A stretch of 64,000 nucleotides of DNA from NCBI GenBank assembly GCA_012972825.1, contig JABDHL010000003.1, forward strand, positions 1 through 64,000. The letters run 5' to 3'. The notes under the pieces were generated by a model. That model did not search any database. It saw only the letters and a program-made list of their open reading frames with translations, and was not told where the DNA came from. Source of the stretch: Chlorobiaceae bacterium. Lineage in GTDB: Bacteria; Bacteroidota; Chlorobiia; Chlorobiales; Chlorobiaceae. Positions 37,477 through 46,534 of the stretch are shown here, in pieces. Both the position numbers and the translations under genes were made by a program. Numbering within the stretch: the stretch's first letter is position 1; each line of letters begins with the position of its first letter.

Positions 37477-38181
37477 ATGGCTGATGTCCTTGTAGGCGTT
37501 GTTGTTTTCCCTGGTTCAAACTGTGATCATGATACTGAATATGCTGTAGCTTCTTTTGATGGTGTAAGGCCGGTTATGCTCTGGCACAATGAGCATGATC
37601 TTAAAGGGGCACGGGCGATTATTCTCCCCGGTGGCTTTTCCTATGGCGACTATCTGCGAGCTGGTTCAATTGCACGCTTTTCACCGATCATGCAGGAGGT
37701 TATCGAGTTTGCACGCAAGGGTTTTCCTGTTCTTGGCATCTGCAATGGATTTCAGGTACTGCTTGAAAGCGGACTGCTTGAAGGCGCTCTTTCCCGGAAC
37801 AGAGATAAAAAATTTCTCTGTTGTCAGACAAACATCCGGCCTGTCAATTGTGCCACTATTTTTACCGACCAGTATAATGAGGGTGACGTTCTCAGCATTC
37901 CAATCGCTCATGGAGAAGGGAACTACTTTGCCCCTTCTGAGGTGATCGAAAGCCTTGAAGATCACGACCAGATTGTTTTTAAATATACCGACTCATTGGG
38001 CGAAGTAACCGATGAAGCTAATCCCAACGGTTCGCTGAAAAATATTGCAGGCATTATTAATCGCCAGGGTAATGTGCTCGGTCTGATGCCTCATCCGGAA
38101 AGAGCAAGCGAAAAGCTTCTCGGCTCTCTTGATGGAAGGCCACTGTTTGAATCGCTCTACAAGCATATTGTCGGATCGTAA
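37477..38181 (+). CDS. purQ: Phosphoribosylformylglycinamidine synthase subunit PurQ
   Basis: 234 residues, a class I glutamine amidotransferase. The nucleophile cysteine lies in [18 protein letters not shown], with HPE near the end ([14 protein letters not shown]) and [13 protein letters not shown] as the oxyanion segment. It supplies ammonia to PurL in purine synthesis. Confidence 0.97.
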   Translation: MADVLVGVVVFPGSNCDHDTEYAVASFDGVRPVMLWHNEHDLKGARAIILPGGFSYGDYLRAGSIARFSPIMQEVIEFARKGFPVLGICNGFQVLLESGLLEGALSRNRDKKFLCCQTNIRPVNCATIFTDQYNEGDVLSIPIAHGEGNYFAPSEVIESLEDHDQIVFKYTDSLGEVTDEANPNGSLKNIAGIINRQGNVLGLMPHPERASEKLLGSLDGRPLFESLYKHIVGS

Positions 38182-38207
38182 TGGTTGGTGGTGTTATATA
38201 GGTATAG

Positions 38208-38357
38208 GTACCCCTGATTCCATTTCTGGTAAAAGCTGAATACTTTTTGACAACAGATAAAGCGCTGCTTCGTAAAATGGCTAATCACGATAACCTGCAA
38301 GTGGTCAACCCAGTAGATTTTATTCGTGTTCTTAAGGAAACAAAAAATGAAGACTGA
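38208..38357 (+). pseudogene. Truncated PIN-domain toxin, C-terminal fragment
   Basis: After an in-frame TAG at 38205 the frame runs 49 codons: VPLIPFLVKAEYFLTTDKAL, LRKMANHDNLQVVNPVDFIR and a charged tail. The segment (A/D)-YFLTTDK-LL followed by V-NPV-FI is the usual end of a PIN-domain ribonuclease. The N-terminal two-thirds with the other acidic residues is missing, so the toxin is dead. Its stop overlaps the start of the next small gene. Confidence 0.65.
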
Positions 38358-38551
38358 TACAGACATCCGATTTGAAGGCATTCTCGCTTTAATTGAAGTT
38401 TTGGGCACTGTAGAAGCAGAACGATTTATTGCTTTAATTAATCGTGATCGCTTTGACTATACCGAATGGCGCAAAACTCAATGGAAACAAGAAACAGTTA
38501 CAACCCCTCGCCACCAGAGCGCGTGCACTTCGTAAAAAGAGCACAGAATAA
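38347..38551 (+). pseudogene. Small partner of the PIN toxin, frameshifted near its end
   Basis: Starts MKTDTDIRFEGILALIEVLG and continues VEAERFIALINRDRFDYTEW, a pattern of short proteins often placed beside PIN toxins. The literal frame ends at 38535 (PRHQSACTS). Removing one C from the CCCC run at about 38504-38507 restores TLATRARALRKKSTE and a stop at 38549-38551. So there is a one-base insertion, or a sequencing error in a homopolymer. Confidence 0.6.
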
Positions 38552-39017
38552 AAGCAAGTTTGGAATATTCGCTGTTTTATTTTGATTGGTGTCTGTTGAT
38601 GCATTCTTTTTAATAGTGGCTCAAACGTTTAAGCTCTGACAATCTCGCGCATCAACTGAACCCGGCTAACCACCGGTTTTTCCCCAGCAAGAAAACTTTC
38701 CCATCTGTTCGCTTTATTGGGATAACGGCCTCGATTTCAAGCGGTAATGGTTGACGGCTGAGGATTACTTGGCAAGCGAAGAGTGCAAGATGAACGATCA
38801 CGAAGTCAGAGAGATCGGCGATGAGTTCCCCAGCTGAGAAACCGAGCCGCCTCAGCACACGAGCTGCCAATGCTTGCGCCGGTCGTAGATGACACTGCGG
38901 AATAACCGCAGTTAATTTGTAGATTTGTGACAAGTATCATCCACCCTTGATTGATGTTGTGGTAAATTAAACGACGATAAATCAGGCAAGGTTTGAAAAA
39001 TTGTAGCGGTAAAGAAA
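38552..39017. other. Degraded sequence upstream of the methyltransferase
   Basis: About 466 bp. A minus-strand ORF (38652-38933, 93 codons) is open but lacks a recognisable family. Another minus frame reads RYPNKANRWESFLAGEKPVV, then SRVQLMREIVRA and stop at 38637, with no start. The two pieces in different frames suggest one decayed gene. The AT-rich right end should hold the promoter of the methyltransferase. Confidence 0.35.
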
Positions 39018-39863
39018 GTGACAAAAGAAACTATGCAAAATTTAATATCAGAGAAGCAAACAATACAAGTTTTGCCTGAAGAAACAAAGAAGCAAGAAGC
39101 ATCATCCGTGAAGAACACCGCCGATGTTCTATCTTTCCATGACAAATTTATTTGTGGTGACGCACTGGATGTGATGCGCCAGATGCCAGATTCTTGCATT
39201 GATCTTGTCGTGACATCCCCACCGTATAACCTGAAAAATTCCACTGGTAATGGTATGAAGGACGGGCGAGGTGGCAAATGGGCTAACGCTGCTCTGGTTA
39301 ATGGCTACTCTGACCATAATGATAACATGCCACATGATGAATATGCCAAATGGCAGCGTGATTGTTTAACTGAAATGTTTCGGCTGATTAAGGATAATGG
39401 AGCAATTTTTTACAATCACAAGTGGAGAGTACAGGCTGGGTTGCTTCAAGATCGACAAGACATAGTCGCAGGGTTTCCTGTGCGGCAAATAATTATTTGG
39501 CGAAGAAAAGGGGGATTCAACTTCAATAAGGGTTATTTTTTACCTACTTACGAAGTAATTTATATGATATGTAAAAAAGATTTTGTCTTGGCTAAGGGAG
39601 CGAACTCTCACGGCGATATTTGGGAATTCACTCAAGAGATGAAAAATGAACATCCCGCACCTTTCCCTGTGGCTCTTATTGAACGTATTATATCAAGTAC
39701 TGATGCTCAGCTTATTCTAGACCCTTTTATGGGAAGTGGGACAACTGCTGTCGCCGCTAAAAAGCTCAATCGCAATTTTGTTGGTATTGAGTTGTCGTCG
39801 GAATACGTTGAGTTATCAAAAAAGCGCTTAGAGAGATTCCTTAACATCCTCCCATTATTTTGA
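39018..39863 (+). CDS. Site-specific DNA methyltransferase, predicted N4-cytosine, beta class
   Basis: 281 residues. The catalytic motif IV is TSPPYNL (about 71-77), near the N-terminus. The AdoMet motif I is LDPFMGSGTTAVAA (about 237-250), near the C-terminus, which is the beta-class order. SPPY rather than DPPY is typical of N4-cytosine enzymes. An N-terminal 35-residue extension is of low complexity. It overlaps the restriction gene by one base (TGATG). AT-rich compared with neighbours, suggesting transfer. Confidence 0.9.
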   Translation: MTKETMQNLISEKQTIQVLPEETKKQEASSVKNTADVLSFHDKFICGDALDVMRQMPDSCIDLVVTSPPYNLKNSTGNGMKDGRGGKWANAALVNGYSDHNDNMPHDEYAKWQRDCLTEMFRLIKDNGAIFYNHKWRVQAGLLQDRQDIVAGFPVRQIIIWRRKGGFNFNKGYFLPTYEVIYMICKKDFVLAKGANSHGDIWEFTQEMKNEHPAPFPVALIERIISSTDAQLILDPFMGSGTTAVAAKKLNRNFVGIELSSEYVELSKKRLERFLNILPLF

Positions 39864-40648
39864 TGAAAAAAATTTATACAAAAGCCTCTTTGATATCAGC
39901 TTTGCACGAAATTAGAGACATGGGATGGATTGAAAGTCGTCGTCACGGAAATTCTGGTGGAATAGGTAATACTTTAGAGGACTTGCTTGGTATAGAAGAA
40001 AACAACCTGCCGATTCCAAATGCAGCAGAGTGGGAGCTTAAGTGTCAGCGATCTAATACGTCATCTCTTACGACATTAATGCACATGGAGCCATCACCCC
40101 GTACATTGTCTTTGGTGTCTTCCTTGTTGTTACCAAAATATGGATGGGCGCACCAAGAATCAGGCCGAAAATACCCAAAAGGGGAAATGAGCTTCAGGGC
40201 AACTATTAATGCATTATCAAGAACTGATCGAGGATTCGGAATTAAGGTCAACCATGAAGAACGAAGAGTTGAGGTTTCTTTTGATTCAGTGACAATTAAT
40301 TCACGGCACGAAGAGTGGATAAATACGGTCAATGAAAGAATCGGGTTACAAGAGTTAAATCCCCAACCTTACTGGGGATTTGACGATTTATTTCATAAGG
40401 CAGGGACTAAACTCAACAACTGTTTTTATATACGAGCAGATGTTCAAAAGATTGATGGAAAAGAGCATTACTTGTATCGTGAAATTTTTATGTTAAAAGG
40501 GTTTTCGCAAAGCAAATTTATTGCCGCAATAGACGCTGGAAAGCTTTTAGTCGATTTCGATGCAAGAACAGGACATAACCACGGGACAAAGTTCAGGTTA
40601 GAGCAAAATTGTATGCCGGATATCTATGACTCTGTAGAGCAGTTGTAA
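39863..40648 (+). CDS. MvaI/BcnI-family type II restriction endonuclease
   Basis: 261 residues. GIGNTLEDLLGIEENNLPIP followed by NAAEWELKCQR is the MvaI/BcnI signature, with the catalytic E and E-x-K residues in that segment. MvaI and BcnI are monomeric nucleases that cut CC/WGG and CC/SGG, and their partner enzymes make N4-methylcytosine, in agreement with the neighbouring methyltransferase. The start is ATG 39863; a TTG at 39860 would add one residue. Recognition of a CCNGG-type site is a prediction. Confidence 0.85.
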   Translation: MKKIYTKASLISALHEIRDMGWIESRRHGNSGGIGNTLEDLLGIEENNLPIPNAAEWELKCQRSNTSSLTTLMHMEPSPRTLSLVSSLLLPKYGWAHQESGRKYPKGEMSFRATINALSRTDRGFGIKVNHEERRVEVSFDSVTINSRHEEWINTVNERIGLQELNPQPYWGFDDLFHKAGTKLNNCFYIRADVQKIDGKEHYLYREIFMLKGFSQSKFIAAIDAGKLLVDFDARTGHNHGTKFRLEQNCMPDIYDSVEQL

Positions 40649-40874
40649 ATGGACTCCGAGAAAGTTTAAGAGGCTGGCATCAGGAATAAAATAAGACAAC
40701 CTTCTATCACCTCATACCAACCCAAGAGTCTCGCATAGGCGGGGCTTTGTTGTTTCAAAAACAAATAAATGCCGATTACTTTCCTTGCGTTATTGTAAAA
40801 TAGCGGGGTTAATGTTATGTTGGTGTATTATTAAAGAAAAATAAAGGTATGGTCAATTAGAACGAAACACGAAA
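40649..40874. other. Intergenic region between R-M system and small-gene cluster
   Basis: Holds a terminator (40727-40756) and a plausible sigma-70 promoter on the plus strand, TTGTAA then 17 bp then TATGTT (about 40793-40821), ahead of the small-gene cluster. Confidence 0.35.
40727..40756 (+). terminator. Terminator of the restriction-modification operon
   Basis: AGTCTCGC / GCGGGGCT with two G-U pairs and an ATAG loop, followed by TTTGTTGTTT. Confidence 0.65.
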
Positions 40875-41195
40875 ATGACAAAAACAGCGTCAACATCTCA
40901 GGCATCAGAGCAGGTTAAGGCAATACGAACATGGATATAGCTTGACTGCGCAAAGGCAGAAAAGGAATATGCTTTCGAAGCAATGATGGAGCACAAGGTA
41001 AGCATGAGACTCACTCTGGAGCGAGCTGCTGAAGGGATAGCCAACTACTCGGAGCGGATGAAAACATGCGAGAATGGTGAGGAAACCAGATCAACCACAG
41101 GTGATATTTATGAATTTGCGATGAATGAGATGTAGAACAGGGTGCGCAACATGAACACGGAAGACGCCACAGGTATTCCAGCCTTTAGAGATTGA
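40875..41195 (+). pseudogene. Small phage-like gene with two in-frame TAG codons
   Basis: From ATG 40875 the frame reads MTKTASTSQASEQVKAIRTW-I, then TAG (40938), then 64 codons of clearly protein-like sequence (KAEKEYAFEAMMEHKV, LTLERAAEGIANYSERMK), a second TAG (41133), 19 more codons and a TGA at 41193. No frameshift is needed. Both TAGs could be former CAG (Gln). No family is recognised. It is first in a tightly packed run of small genes. Confidence 0.55.
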
Positions 41196-41200
41196 GTCAA

Positions 41201-41320
41201 ATGAGAAGCATGAGAAGTTCACTTTTAACTGAGTCTCCTTTATGCAAAAAGCGGTTCAACTTTTTCGATGAAGGTGATGAATTTTTCTTTGACGGCACAA
41301 CCTCAAAGCGGGGAGACTGA
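41201..41320 (+). CDS. Small unknown protein, phage-like cluster
   Basis: 39 codons from ATG 41201 (or 41210). Ends KRFNFFDEGDEFFFDGTTSK-RGD, with an aromatic/acidic C-terminus. Five bases separate it from the preceding frame and two from the next gene. No family is recognised. It could also be part of a decayed longer gene. Confidence 0.4.
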   Translation: MRSMRSSLLTESPLCKKRFNFFDEGDEFFFDGTTSKRGD

Positions 41321-41322
41321 CA

Positions 41323-41601
41323 ATGAGATGCATGAACGAAAAACAATTCTACCAGCACTTTACCCCGATAGCTAACGACCTCGACACGAAGGCATCATGG
41401 AATGGGTGCATGTATGAAACATACGGAGCCGAGTTGTTCTATGTCAAACGGTACGACGAACGCTATGTCTGGACGATCATAGAAGGCGATGAAGGCCAGT
41501 GGTACTTGATCCCCGGTTACCACTTCATTAACCGTATCGGCTACATCATCACAAAGCAACCGCACGACGGCGTATGTGATGTTAAAATAGACATGCAATA
41601 A
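41323..41601 (+). CDS. Small unknown protein, phage-like cluster
   Basis: 92 residues, intact: MRCMNEKQFYQHFTPIANDL, SWNGCMYETYGAELFYVKRY, WTIIEGDEGQWYLIPGYHFI and a C-terminus rich in Ile/Asp. A GGGGAGAC ribosome-like site precedes ATG 41323. Aromatic-rich and of phage/plasmid type, with unknown function. Confidence 0.65.
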   Translation: MRCMNEKQFYQHFTPIANDLDTKASWNGCMYETYGAELFYVKRYDERYVWTIIEGDEGQWYLIPGYHFINRIGYIITKQPHDGVCDVKIDMQ

Positions 41602-41621
41602 CTAACCTATCAGGAGAAAAA

Positions 41622-41783
41622 ATGACTACAAGAGAGAAAGCAGAGGCTTAAGCGCTTGGGTTCTTCCTATCAGATTACAATCCGGACGCACCGTTTGCCG
41701 AGATAATTGAGGCGCTTGAAAGTTAGGATGATGAGGCAATAGATAATCTTGATATTGTTGTATGGCCGGGTAGTGTTGAATAG
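41622..41783 (+). pseudogene. Small phage-like gene with in-frame TAA and TAG
   Basis: A perfect ribosome site (CAGGAGAAAAA) precedes ATG 41622. The frame reads MTTREKAEA, TAA (41649), ALGFFLSDYNPDAPFAEIIE-ALES, TAG (41724), DDEAIDNLDIVVWPGSVE, TAG (41781). Sequence on both sides of each internal stop is protein-like and in one frame. The next gene starts inside its last codons, so the final TAG is probably the true end. Confidence 0.6.
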
Positions 41784-41949
41784 TCAAGACCTTAATAAAT
41801 ACATGGAATCGCAGTCATTGGACGCGACACAGGCCATGGATACACTCAACTTGATACAGTCACTTTTCAGCAATGAAATCTCAGAAACCACTGACACCGC
41901 ACAGCTCTCAATCCTGCAATCCGTCATCGATCAAAAACGAAAGAGTTAG
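41773..41949 (+). CDS. Small unknown protein, phage-like cluster
   Basis: 58 codons if started at GTG 41773: VLNSQDLNKYMESQSLDATQ followed by AMDTLNLIQSLFSNEISETT and a Lys-rich end. It overlaps the preceding frame by 11 bases. It is helical and soluble, with no recognised family, and is followed by a strong terminator. Confidence 0.5.
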   Translation: MLNSQDLNKYMESQSLDATQAMDTLNLIQSLFSNEISETTDTAQLSILQSVIDQKRKS

Positions 41950-42025
41950 AATGACTCATTAAATGTATTACTTTTAACCAATCGGTTAGTGATGGTCTAC
42001 CTTCTATTATTTTCCGCTCCTCGTT

Positions 42026-42060
42026 GCCTCCCGACTTGTCATCGGGAGGCTTAATTTTTT
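42026..42060 (+). terminator. Terminator of the small-gene cluster
   Basis: Perfect 9-bp stem GCCTCCCGA / TCGGGAGGC with a 7-nt loop, followed by TTAATTTTTT. Confidence 0.92.
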
Positions 42061-42141
42061 ATTGGGAATGTTGCTTTTTATACCTATTTAGGAGTTATTG
42101 TTAAAATAAAATGTCCGTATCAATCTTTATATAAATAAGTT

Positions 42142-43404
42142 ATGCCTGTGACGCAGAAGCATAAAGTGTTTTCCTGGTTGCTCTTTGATTTTGCAAACAC
42201 TTCTTTCAGCGTTATAATGGTTACCTTTGCCTTTCCCCTCTACTTTAAAAATGTTATCTGTAACGGTGAGCCATCGGGAGATGCGTTGTGGGGGTTCTGT
42301 ATCAGCCTGTCGATGCTGCTTGTAGCCCTTATTTCGCCTGTTCTTGGAGCTGCAGCCGATTATTCCGGAAAACGTAAGCGCTTTCTCTTTACTTTTACCC
42401 TGATTTCGGTTGTCGCAACAGCGTTGCTTTCCTTATCAGGACCCGGAATGGCCTTTGCAGCGGTAGTTCTTTTTGTCCTGGCAAACATTGGCTTTGAGGG
42501 AGGCCTTGTTTTTTATGATGCCTATCTCAAGGAAATTGCAACGGACAAGAGTGTTGGCAGAGTCTCCGGGTATGGTTTTGCCATGGGGTATCTTGGAGCG
42601 TTTGCCATTCTTCTGCTGACGAAGCCATTGCTGAGCAAAGGAATCGTTCTCTCCAATGCACCTAATGTTCAGTTAAGTTTTCTGGCCGCTGCAGTTTTTT
42701 TTGCACTTTTTGCTGCACCGATTTTTCTTGCGCTGCGTGATCAAAAAAAAGAGAAGCGACCGGCCATCTCTTTTACCGCAATCGGCAGTTCGATCAGGGA
42801 GGTGAAGTATACAGTTCAGCATATCATGAGCTATCCAGATCTTGTGCGCTTTCTCCTTGCATATTTTTTCTATAATGACGCTATTTTAACCGTTATAGCC
42901 TTCTCGTCGATTTATGCCCAGAATACCCTTGGCTTTACTACCGGTGAACTGATTGTCTTTTTTATGCTGGTACAGACTACGGCAATTGCCGGTTCCGTTA
43001 TTTTTGGTTTTGTTACTGATAAAATCGGGCCGAAAAGAACTATTGTTATTACGCTCCTGATTTGGTTTGTTGTTGTGTTAGCTGCTATTTTTGCTGACAG
43101 GAAGGAGTTGTTTTTTTATACTGGAATGCTTGCCGGTCTTTCAATGGGTTCATCCCAGGCTGCATCCCGAACTATGATGGCCAGACTGACACCGAGAGAA
43201 CATGTTACCGAGTTTTTCGGTTTTTATGATGGCACCTTTGGAAAAGCTTCGGCTATAGCCGGTCCGCTTATGTTTGGTCTCGTGTCTGCGCATGCCGGCA
43301 GTCAGAAGGCCGCACTTGCATCACTTTTGATGTTTTTTACAATTGGTTTGCTGCTTATGACAAGAGTCAGATCTGTTGGAACCGAGTTCTGCCCTGAAGA
43401 GTGA
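42142..43404 (+). CDS. MFS transporter, UMF1 (Atg22-like) family
   Basis: 420 residues with twelve predicted membrane helices. The start VFSWLLFDFANTSFSVIMVTFAF, then SPVLGAAADYSGKRKR, IGFEGGLVFYDAYLKEIA and VSGYGFAMGYLGA are characteristic of UMF1 proteins. Substrate unknown (amino acid or metabolite efflux is usual for the family). It is 15 bp upstream of the YihY gene. Confidence 0.9.
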   Translation: MPVTQKHKVFSWLLFDFANTSFSVIMVTFAFPLYFKNVICNGEPSGDALWGFCISLSMLLVALISPVLGAAADYSGKRKRFLFTFTLISVVATALLSLSGPGMAFAAVVLFVLANIGFEGGLVFYDAYLKEIATDKSVGRVSGYGFAMGYLGAFAILLLTKPLLSKGIVLSNAPNVQLSFLAAAVFFALFAAPIFLALRDQKKEKRPAISFTAIGSSIREVKYTVQHIMSYPDLVRFLLAYFFYNDAILTVIAFSSIYAQNTLGFTTGELIVFFMLVQTTAIAGSVIFGFVTDKIGPKRTIVITLLIWFVVVLAAIFADRKELFFYTGMLAGLSMGSSQAASRTMMARLTPREHVTEFFGFYDGTFGKASAIAGPLMFGLVSAHAGSQKAALASLLMFFTIGLLLMTRVRSVGTEFCPEE

Positions 43405-43419
43405 GGAAAAAATAGAACA

Positions 43420-44703
43420 ATGAAAGTGGCAGAAAAAACAATTCATAAGGCCGTAATCAGCACCCGTTCTGATATTGCGCAGTATATCCGAGCTTTTGCC
43501 CCTTTTTTCTGGAAAAATTTTATTCATGACAGGATTTTTCTTGGAGCAGGTTCTCTGGCATTTCAGACCTTGCTTTCAATTGTGCCGGTTCTTTCAGTAA
43601 TTCTTTCAATATTGAGTGTATTTTCAGTTTTCGCTCCATTCAAGCGTTCTATTGAGGACTTTCTCGTCCAGAATTTCCTGCCTGGAACGGGTGCAGTGAT
43701 CAATCACTATCTTTCAGATTTTATTGAAAAGACAGCCAGCGTTCCACTGCTTGGCGGGGTGTTTTTATTTATTATTGCGCTCTTTCTTATTTCGACGGTG
43801 GATCATACCCTGAATGAAATATGGGAGGTTCATGCTCCTCGAAAGGCACTTCAGGGCTTTACCCTCTATTGGACAGTACTGACGCTCGGGCCGGTGCTTA
43901 TCGGCAGCAGTCTTGCTGCAAGCTCCTACGTCTGGTATACGGTGTTTACCGAAGGCCCGCTTCTCGAGCTCAAAACCCGCCTGCTTTCCTATCTTCCCTT
44001 CATAAATTCGATTTTTGCTTTTTGTCTGTTGTACATGCTTGTACCGAATCGTCGGGTAAGGTTTGTGCATGCCATGTCCGGAGGGTTCCTGGCAGCAGTT
44101 ATGTTCGAACTCTCAAAAATATGGTTTGTCTTTTATGTCACTCATATTTCCACTTTTGAGCATATTTACGGGGCATTGTCGGTAATTCCCATGCTTTTTT
44201 TCTGGATTTATCTCGGTTGGGTTGTTGTGTTGACAGGTGCGGAATTTGTGTTTTGTCTTGGAGCTCTGAAACCCCTTAGCGGAGTAGTCGAATCATTCAA
44301 TCCATTGCGGGGTGTTCCAGTGATTCTTTCGGTACTTGGCTCAATATGGAACGGTCAGAAGAGCGGTCATTCAATGAATATGAAGAAGATTTTGAAGACA
44401 GTTCCTTCTTTACAACCTTCCGATTTAAGAAAAATTGTTGATATTCTGCTTCAGAACGATGTACTGCATGTTACGGCAAATGGTGACCTGGCAATCAGTC
44501 GCGATCTCTATGAGCTGACGCTTTACGATCTCTATGCAATAATTCCGCCTGGGTTTGCGGGAGATGAAAATGGAACACTGATTTCAGACGGTAATAGCCT
44601 AAATTTGGAAGCAATCAGCAGGGGAGTCTCGGATTGCCTGAAAAGCACGCTGAATATGCCCCTTGCGACCTTGTTAGAAGACCTTAATCAAGAGCAGTTA
44701 TGA
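43420..44703 (+). CDS. YihY/virulence-factor BrkB family membrane protein
   Basis: 427 residues. Six membrane helices with family motifs LGAGSLAFQTLLSIVPVLSV, TVDHTLNEIWEVH, LVPNRRVRFVHAMSGGFLAA and YGALSVIPMLFFWIYLGWVVVLTGAEF. Often labelled ribonuclease BN, a label that is not supported for this family. A C-terminal cytoplasmic segment of about 130 residues follows. Its stop overlaps the dnaX start (ATGA). Confidence 0.9.
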   Translation: MKVAEKTIHKAVISTRSDIAQYIRAFAPFFWKNFIHDRIFLGAGSLAFQTLLSIVPVLSVILSILSVFSVFAPFKRSIEDFLVQNFLPGTGAVINHYLSDFIEKTASVPLLGGVFLFIIALFLISTVDHTLNEIWEVHAPRKALQGFTLYWTVLTLGPVLIGSSLAASSYVWYTVFTEGPLLELKTRLLSYLPFINSIFAFCLLYMLVPNRRVRFVHAMSGGFLAAVMFELSKIWFVFYVTHISTFEHIYGALSVIPMLFFWIYLGWVVVLTGAEFVFCLGALKPLSGVVESFNPLRGVPVILSVLGSIWNGQKSGHSMNMKKILKTVPSLQPSDLRKIVDILLQNDVLHVTANGDLAISRDLYELTLYDLYAIIPPGFAGDENGTLISDGNSLNLEAISRGVSDCLKSTLNMPLATLLEDLNQEQL

Positions 44704-46438
44704 GTTATCAGGTTATAGCCAGGAAATACAGACCTGCAAAGTTTGCCGATATCACAGCACAGGAACATGTTACCCGTACTATCCAGAATTCGCTTCGCAT
44801 GGGCAGGGTAGGGCATGGGTATATTTTTTCAGGATTGCGGGGAGTTGGCAAGACAACAGCAGCAAGGGTTTTTGCCAAAGCAGTGAACTGCCTGAAAATG
44901 ATGGAAGACCCTGACTATCTGCAGCAGGTGACCGAACCTTGCGGTGAGTGCGAAAGCTGCAGGGATTTCGATTCGGGCACCAGTTTCAACATTGCGGAGT
45001 TTGATGCCGCATCAAACAACAGTGTCGATGATATCCGCATGCTGCGGGAGAATGTCCGGTACGGACCGCAGAAAGGAAAGTACCGTGTCTATATTATCGA
45101 TGAAGTGCACATGCTTTCCATTGCAGCGTTCAATGCATTTCTAAAAACCCTTGAGGAGCCGCCTCCGCACGCCATTTTTATTTTTGCAACCACCGAACTT
45201 CACAAGATTCCGGCAACCATCGCTTCCCGTTGTCAGCGTTTCAACTTCAAGCGGATTCCTCTTGAGGATATCCAGCGTCAGCTTCAGCTTATCTGTGATG
45301 CCGAGCATATAACCGTTGATGGTGATGCTCTTCAGCTTATCGGCCGCAAGGCTCAGGGGTCGATGCGTGATGCTCAGAGTATTCTGGATCAGGTTATAGC
45401 CTTTTCGGCTGAGAATGATCATGAAGGTTCTATCAGTTACCAGGGTGTTGCCGAGCTGCTGAATTATATTGATGATGATCAGATGTTTGCTGTTACTGAC
45501 GCAGTTACAGAGCACAATCCCGCCAGGATGCTTGATGTGGCGCAGTTTGTTATAAGAAATGGATATGACGAACAGGATTTTATTGAAAAACTGATCGAGC
45601 ATTTAAGGAATTTTCTGGTCGTGCAGAATCTCTCTTCTACTCGTCTTGTTGAGCGCCCCGATGCCATACGTGAGCGCTATCAGCACGATGCATCCAATTT
45701 TTCGCCACGCTCCGTCATGGAGATGGTTGATTTTCTGCTGCTGACCCAGAAGGAGCTGAAGTTTCAGTTTGAATACCAGTTTCGTTTTGAGCTTGCACTG
45801 CTCAAACTTATTGATATTGAGCACCCTGCTGTTCCTCAAAAAAAAAAGCACCTGATAAGTCTCTGAAAGGGCAGCCTGAATCCTCTCCATCGGCTCCACC
45901 TGTTTCATCACCATCACCGACACATAAGCCGTCAGCACCTGGGGAAATAGATCTTGGTTCATGGCAGAAAAAACTTTCAGGCTTTGCCTCAAGCCCATCT
46001 GTCCAGCAGCTTCGAGGCAGTGTGTCATCCAGGACAACAAGTGATGGTGGAGAGGTGGCTCTCAAAAAGATTGCAGATCTTGATACACTGAAGGTTGAAT
46101 GGCGTCAGTTTCTTGATCATATTTCCAGGAAAACCCAGAACTTTATGGCAACCCATCTTCAATCCTGTGAACTTGGAGCGTGCAGTCCAGACGGAGTACT
46201 CGACATTGTCTGCTGCAAAAAGTTTTCCTATGAAGAGCTTCTGCTCGATATAGTCGTTCTTCAAAAGGAAGTATCAGAGTTTTACGCGCTGCCCCTGAAA
46301 CTCCGTATTCTCTATGATGCTGAGAAAGATGCATGCACAAAAGAGAAGACACTTTTTACCATTTTTCAGGAACTTGCTGACAGCAATGAGGTCATTAGGT
46401 TTATTATCAGGGAATTCGGTGGTGAGCTGGTTTACTAA
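44700..46438 (+). CDS. dnaX: DNA polymerase III gamma/tau, split by a slippery A10 run
   Basis: The zero frame (44700-45866) gives 388 residues: Walker A GLRGVGKTTAARV, four zinc cysteines (CLKM...CGECESC), DEVHMLS and the SRCQRF sensor region, ending KKKHLISL just after ten A residues at 45838-45847. In the -1 frame the sequence continues without a stop from the A-run to 46438. It passes through a Pro/Ser-rich linker and a C-terminal tau domain (VEWRQFLDHISRKTQNFMAT, VIRFIIREFGGELVY), for a total of about 579 residues. So one gene probably makes short gamma and long tau by ribosomal or transcriptional slippage. A sequencing error or a mutation in the run is the alternative. Confidence 0.92.
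45838..45847 (+). other. Slippery homopolymer A10 in dnaX
   Basis: Reads CAA AAA AAA AAG in frame zero and contains the A AAA AAG heptamer used by E. coli dnaX. A -1 shift (or insertion of one A in the transcript) joins the two halves of the gene. The zero frame stops 17 bases later. Confidence 0.8.
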
Positions 46439-46534
46439 GTGGGTGAAGAGGTTTCATAAATTATTAAAAATTCTACATATTCAGTTTTTTCAGACGGTTT
46501 AAATTTTTTCAATACCAAAGGACGATCTAATAAT

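Noticed and set aside
38652-38933. Minus-strand ORF of 93 codons before the methyltransferase
   Set aside because: No family recognised, no ribosome site, and a neighbouring frame also carries protein-like sequence; treated as decayed DNA.
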